Shown here: positions 6,466-9,885 of the stretch, piece after piece | Layout: each line of letters starts with the position of its first letter | Numbering within the stretch: position 1 is the stretch's first letter | Assembly: GCA_905209435.1 (NCBI GenBank) | Contig: CAJLTE010000106.1 | Span: 1 to 9,885, forward strand | Length of the DNA: 9,885 bases | DNA from: an uncultured Blautia sp. | GTDB lineage: Bacteria > Bacillota_A > Clostridia > Lachnospirales > Lachnospiraceae | Direction of reading: 5' to 3' | Translations under genes and position numbers: made by a program | The notes under the pieces: model-generated | What the model saw: the letters and a program-made list of their open reading frames with translations, nothing else | Database searches by the model: none | What the model was told of the DNA's origin: nothing

Positions 6466-8283
6466 TTATCTCTCATTTTTCTGGGCTTCAATCTTCTCTG
6501 CCAGATCATTAAGATAAACCCATCGATCCATTTTTTCATCCAGATCTGCCTGGGCTTTTTCTTTCTGCTCCATAATCTCACGAAGTTTCATGGAATTGGT
6601 TGCATTCGCTTCCATATCCCTGTCTAACTTCTCGAGTAAATCTTCCAGAACAGCAATATCATCATCAATAGTCTCAAACTCCCTCTGCTCTTTGTAAGTA
6701 AATTTCAATTTTTGCGGACGGTTCTGTTTCCAGTCCGCCTGAGCTGCCTTTTTCTTTTCCGTATCAGAAGCTGCACTCTGAGATTCAGATACTGCCGCCC
6801 CTTTTCTTGCCAGAGCTTCTGTATAATCTGTATATCCTCCCTCATACTGAGCCAGATGTCCATCTCCCTCAAAGGCAAAAATCCTGTCTACAATATTATC
6901 AAGAAAATATCTGTCATGAGACACTGCAATCACGATTCCCGCAAAAGAATCCAGATAATCTTCCAGAATAGTCAGTGTCGGAATATCCAGATCATTGCTC
7001 GGCTCATCCAGAAGCAGTACATTTGGAGCTTCCATCAGAACTTTCAGTAAATATAAACGTCGTTTCTCCCCACCGGATAACTTGGCGATCGGTGCATACT
7101 GCATTGCGGAATCAAAAAGAAAACGTTCCAGCATCATAGTCGCAGAAATTTTTCCATCTCTGGTAGGAATGTATTCTGCCACATCACGGATATAGTCGAT
7201 CACACGCTGATTTGTATCCATATCCGGTACTTCCTGTGCAAAATAACCGATACGAATAGTTTCTCCAATCTCCACTTCACCTGCATCCGGCTGAATCATT
7301 CCGTCTATGATCTTGATCAGAGTTGATTTTCCGCACCCATTCGGTCCAATGATTCCCAGGCGCTGGTTACGCAATACAATATAATTGAAATCATCCAGAA
7401 TCTTCTTCTCGCCGAAATTTTTACTGATATGGTGAAGTTCAATTGTTTTCTTTCCCATACGTGTTTCAACAGAATCCAGTTCTACATTCATATCCCTTAC
7501 AGGCGCCTTTCCATTTTTCAAAGCTTCCAGACGTTCCAGACGTGCCCGCTGCTTAGTGCTTCTCGCACGGCATCCGCGCTTTGCCCATTCCAGTTCCATA
7601 CGCAGAACGCTCTGTCTCTTTCTCTCACTGGCAAGTTCCATCTCCTCTCGTTCTGCTTTCAGTTCCAGAAACTTAGAATAGTTCGTCTCATATGCATAAA
7701 GATTTCCGTGAGAAATCTCCAGAATCTTATTTGTGACCCTGTCAAGGAAATATCTGTCATGAGTAACCATGATCACAACTCCTTTAAAGCTTCTCAGAAA
7801 ATCCTCAAGCCATGTCACCATCTCATTATCCAGATGGTTGGTAGGCTCGTCTAAAAGCAGCACATCACACGGATTTACTAATGTTCTTGCCAGTGCCACT
7901 CTCTTTTTCTGGCCGCCTGACAAATGATCAATCTTTTCCTCATGATCTGTAATTCCCAACTTGTTCAGTACATTTCGTGCCTCACTCTCTGTACTCCAAT
8001 CCTTCTGCCATTTTCCCTCTGCAACATAATCAAGAATCGTAGACCCCTGCGGAAACTCCGGCATCTGAGGCAAATATGTGATCCTCAGACCATTCTGTGT
8101 AATAATCTGTCCCTCATCCGGTTCCTCCATACCTGCAATAATCTTCAGGATTGTAGACTTTCCTGTTCCGTTAATACCAATAATCCCAATCTTGTCGCCC
8201 TGGTGAATTCCATATGAAACATCATTCAGAACTACCTTTTCTCCAAATATTTTGGAAACATGTTCTATGTTTAAAATATTCAT
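6466..8283 (-). CDS. uup: ABC-F family ATPase, Uup/YfmR type
   Basis: ABC-F proteins are soluble twin-ATPase factors that bind the ribosomal E site and remodel stalled ribosomes; they are not transporters. The 605-residue product has two ATPase domains: Walker A GINGTGKST (36-44), signature LSGGQKKR (121-128) and Walker B LLLDEPTNHLD (142-152); then GPNGCGKST (313-321), LSGGEKRR (402-409) and LLLDEPSNDLD (423-433). Both catalytic glutamates (E146, E427) are present. A basic, helical linker lies at about 200-280. The NDLD ending of the second Walker B, the FEGDGHLAQYEGGY stretch (471-484) and the C-terminal coiled coil starting KLKFTYKEQREFETI (525-539) are features I associate with Uup and its Firmicute relative YfmR, which helps resolve translation stalls. 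An antibiotic-resistance ABC-F is less likely. The start is ATG 8283-8281, with AAAGG 10 bases upstream and a family-like N-terminus. A 97-bp gap separates it from the MATE gene. Confidence 0.93.
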   Translation of the reverse strand: MNILNIEHVSKIFGEKVVLNDVSYGIHQGDKIGIIGINGTGKSTILKIIAGMEEPDEGQIITQNGLRITYLPQMPEFPQGSTILDYVAEGKWQKDWSTESEARNVLNKLGITDHEEKIDHLSGGQKKRVALARTLVNPCDVLLLDEPTNHLDNEMVTWLEDFLRSFKGVVIMVTHDRYFLDRVTNKILEISHGNLYAYETNYSKFLELKAEREEMELASERKRQSVLRMELEWAKRGCRARSTKQRARLERLEALKNGKAPVRDMNVELDSVETRMGKKTIELHHISKNFGEKKILDDFNYIVLRNQRLGIIGPNGCGKSTLIKIIDGMIQPDAGEVEIGETIRIGYFAQEVPDMDTNQRVIDYIRDVAEYIPTRDGKISATMMLERFLFDSAMQYAPIAKLSGGEKRRLYLLKVLMEAPNVLLLDEPSNDLDIPTLTILEDYLDSFAGIVIAVSHDRYFLDNIVDRIFAFEGDGHLAQYEGGYTDYTEALARKGAAVSESQSAASDTEKKKAAQADWKQNRPQKLKFTYKEQREFETIDDDIAVLEDLLEKLDRDMEANATNSMKLREIMEQKEKAQADLDEKMDRWVYLNDLAEKIEAQKNER

Positions 8284-8328
8284 ACATTCAAAACCTTTCT
8301 CATAATTCTTGTTTCCCCTCACTATCCC

Positions 8329-8358
8329 ATTTTGTCAGGAAAATAAATTACATTTCAA
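8329..8358 (-). promoter_or_regulatory. Weak candidate promoter for the ABC-F gene
   Basis: On the minus strand TTGAAA (8358-8353) and CAAAAT (8334-8329) are separated by 18 bases, and TG one base before the second box suits an extended -10 element. It lies in the 97-bp gap after the MATE stop. No clear terminator was seen after the MATE gene, so readthrough from it is also possible. The -10 match is poor. Confidence 0.3.
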
Positions 8359-8380
8359 CATATTATTCTAACAGATAATC

Positions 8381-9733
8381 TTATTTCTGGCTTCTAATTT
8401 CCGGAAATTTCATAAAATAGTATATAATAAATAACACCGCTGTAATGCTCCAGGAAACAGGATAGCTAAGCATAATCGTATTAATTCCCGGATACATTCT
8501 GCCTGCACTGAAAAGCCATACGATACGCAGAGAGCAAACACCGCCGCAGGTAAGGATCATTGGCACCAGAACTTTTCCGGTTCCGCGCAGTGCCCCGGAC
8601 AGGATACCGATAATAACATAAATAAAGTATGACGGCAGCATAAATCTGCTCATATGTACACCTGCAGCCACTACTGCACTATCTGTCGTAAACAGGCTGT
8701 AAATCCAAGGTGCACCTGCATACATCAGAGAGATCATAACTGCAGAGCTCACCATACTCATAGTCATGCAGACACGCACGCTCTTTCTCATACGATGATA
8801 TTTTCCCGCTCCATAATTCTGTCCCACAAAGGTAGTAATGGAAATCGCAAAAGCATTGATCACCATCCAGAAAAGGGCATCTATTTTTCCCAATGTTCCC
8901 CATGCAGCCACTGTATCCGTTCCAAGGTTATTCACAAATACCTGAATTACAATATTTGAAATATTGTACATAACTGATTCCAGTCCTGCCGGAATACCAA
9001 TCCGAAGTACAGATAGCAACATTCTTTTATCAAACCGAATCTGCCGGATCTTCAATACATAAATCTCTCTGGTCCTTATTAGCATCGCAGTTACGATCAA
9101 TGCACTGATCACCTGAGATGTAACCGTTGCAACTGCCACCCCGGTTACTCCCATCTCAAAAGCAACAACAAACACCAGGTCCAGAATAATATTCAGAACA
9201 CAGGTAACAATCAGCACGTACAGCGGTCTTTTTGAATCTCCCACTGCCCGCAGGATCGCAGCTCCCATATTATAAACCAGGTTAAAGATCATTCCTGCAA
9301 AGTAAATATGAAGATAAACAGCAGAGTCTTCCACTACATCTGCAGGTGTTTTCATAAGCAGCAATGCAGGTCTGGTAAGAAAAATTCCCGCAATTGTAAG
9401 AACCACACCTGCAGCAATAGAAAAAGCAAACGCTGTATGTAATGCTTTACCTACATTCTTCTTATCTTTTGCCCCATAAAACTGGGATATTACAACTGCT
9501 GCTCCCGAGGAAAGTCCCACAAAAAAACCTACGATCAAATTAGCAATCTGACTGGCAGAACCTCCAACCGCGGCAAGTGCCTGTTTTCCTACAAACCTCC
9601 CTACGACAATGGTATCTGCTGTATTATAAATCTGCTGAAAAAATGTTCCAAATACAATAGGAAAGAAAAATAACAGCAGCTGTTTCCAAATTACACCATC
9701 TGTAATCTGATTTACCTTCTCCTTTTCATTCAT
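8381..9733 (-). CDS. MATE family multidrug/cation antiporter
   Basis: MATE proteins are inner-membrane exporters that use sodium or proton gradients to expel cationic drugs or metabolites. The 450-residue product is of family length, and its hydrophobicity pattern suits 12 membrane helices in two related halves: one starting near FPIVFGTFFQQIYNTADTIV (24-43) and the other near LRIGIPAGLESVMYNISNIV (243-262). Typical MATE motifs include VGRFVGKQALAAVG (44-57), QFYGAKD (84-90) and, in the second half, GQNYGAGK (304-311). D40 in the first helix is a candidate ion-coupling residue. The start is ATG 9733, with GAGGG about 8 bases upstream. It begins 106 bp after the rpmF stop and its terminator. 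I found no convincing promoter in that gap, so expression may depend on readthrough or on a weak promoter. The substrate cannot be told from sequence, and Lachnospiraceae genomes often carry many paralogues. Confidence 0.93.
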   Translation of the reverse strand: MNEKEKVNQITDGVIWKQLLLFFFPIVFGTFFQQIYNTADTIVVGRFVGKQALAAVGGSASQIANLIVGFFVGLSSGAAVVISQFYGAKDKKNVGKALHTAFAFSIAAGVVLTIAGIFLTRPALLLMKTPADVVEDSAVYLHIYFAGMIFNLVYNMGAAILRAVGDSKRPLYVLIVTCVLNIILDLVFVVAFEMGVTGVAVATVTSQVISALIVTAMLIRTREIYVLKIRQIRFDKRMLLSVLRIGIPAGLESVMYNISNIVIQVFVNNLGTDTVAAWGTLGKIDALFWMVINAFAISITTFVGQNYGAGKYHRMRKSVRVCMTMSMVSSAVMISLMYAGAPWIYSLFTTDSAVVAAGVHMSRFMLPSYFIYVIIGILSGALRGTGKVLVPMILTCGGVCSLRIVWLFSAGRMYPGINTIMLSYPVSWSITAVLFIIYYFMKFPEIRSQK

Positions 9734-9779
9734 TACAAATTCCCTCTAATACTCTGATTTCAAATTGATTTTAACATAC

Positions 9780-9819
9780 AAAAAAGCAGGCACCCCATCA
9801 TAAATGGGACAACCTGCTA
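9780..9819 (-). terminator. rpmF: Intrinsic terminator of rpmF
   Basis: On the minus strand AGCAGG pairs with CCTGCT and, inside a small internal loop, CCCAT pairs with ATGGG around a TTATG loop. A run of six T follows immediately. It begins about 20 bases after the rpmF stop, so it should end the rpmF transcript before the MATE gene. Some readthrough is possible because of the internal loop. Confidence 0.85.
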
Positions 9820-9839
9820 TGCTTTGCAATCATTAAAAA

Positions 9840-9885
9840 TTAGTCTTCAACTTTAATGATTTCCTTTTTGTTGTAGCTTCCGCAA
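9840..9885 (-). CDS. rpmF: Ribosomal protein L32, C-terminal end only
   Basis: The last 14 codons and the TAA stop of an open frame enter from the right edge and read CGSYNKKEIIKVED. This matches the C-terminus of bacterial L32 of the zinc-ribbon type, where the cysteine is part of the last CxxC metal-binding pair; the rest of the ribbon lies outside the window. L32 is a small protein of the 50S subunit. It commonly sits just upstream of plsX, and here the expected neighbour is found on the same strand about 3.5 kb downstream, beyond the MATE and ABC-F genes. Identification rests on a short tail, but the context strongly supports it. Confidence 0.88.
   Translation of the reverse strand, partial: CGSYNKKEIIKVED

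Noticed and set aside
612..6466. AACAGGA recurs upstream of ftsY, smc, acpP and plsX and at the ABC-F stop, suggesting a shared regulatory motif.
   Set aside because: The same seven bases also occur several times inside coding sequence on this strand (for example near 1851, 5315, 5988 and 8161). At the gene junctions it overlaps the purine-rich ribosome binding sites, so it is explained without a special motif.
7429..7854. Plus-strand open frame of 141 codons opposite the ABC-F gene.
   Set aside because: It is opposite the conserved linker and first ATPase domain of the ABC-F protein. It has no recognisable motif and an atypical Cys/Phe/Ser-rich composition.
9741..9775. TTAAAA and TATTAG 17 bases apart upstream of the MATE gene as a promoter.
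   Set aside because: Both boxes match poorly, and transcription would start at or within the ribosome binding site.

Overview
The window is a housekeeping stretch of a low-to-mid-GC Firmicute, most likely a member of the Lachnospiraceae (Clostridia). That placement is inferred from the gene order plsX-acpP-rnc-smc-ftsY, from the ribosomal protein L32 tail at the right edge, and from strong AGGAGG-type ribosome binding sites. I do not assign a genus. Every supported gene is on the minus strand, so transcription runs from high to low coordinates.

In transcription order, the right edge holds the last 14 codons of rpmF (ribosomal protein L32), closed by a strong intrinsic terminator. Next come two genes that are not part of the classic cluster: a 12-helix MATE-family exporter, and an ABC-F ATPase of the Uup/YfmR type with a C-terminal coiled coil. 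A 183-bp non-coding gap follows, the longest in the window. It holds a good candidate promoter framed by an inverted repeat. Then comes the conserved block: plsX (acyl-phosphate synthesis), acpP (acyl carrier protein), rnc (RNase III), smc (chromosome condensation ATPase) and ftsY (SRP receptor GTPase), which is cut by the left edge just after its DTAGR motif.

The block links three growth processes. PlsX and ACP feed membrane phospholipid synthesis, RNase III processes rRNA and mRNA, and SMC and FtsY serve chromosome segregation and membrane protein targeting. No intrinsic terminator was seen between plsX and ftsY, and gaps are 15 to 63 bp, so one transcript is likely. Start sites for smc, rnc, plsX and the ABC-F gene are set at internal ATGs, where ribosome binding sites and family N-termini agree, rather than at the longest open frame.

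I see no CRISPR array, insertion sequence, tRNA, prophage or defence system, and no novel multi-gene system. The points worth a second look are small: a GC-rich hairpin just upstream of rnc, the inverted repeat across the plsX promoter, and the placement of the exporter and ABC-F genes between rpmF and plsX.
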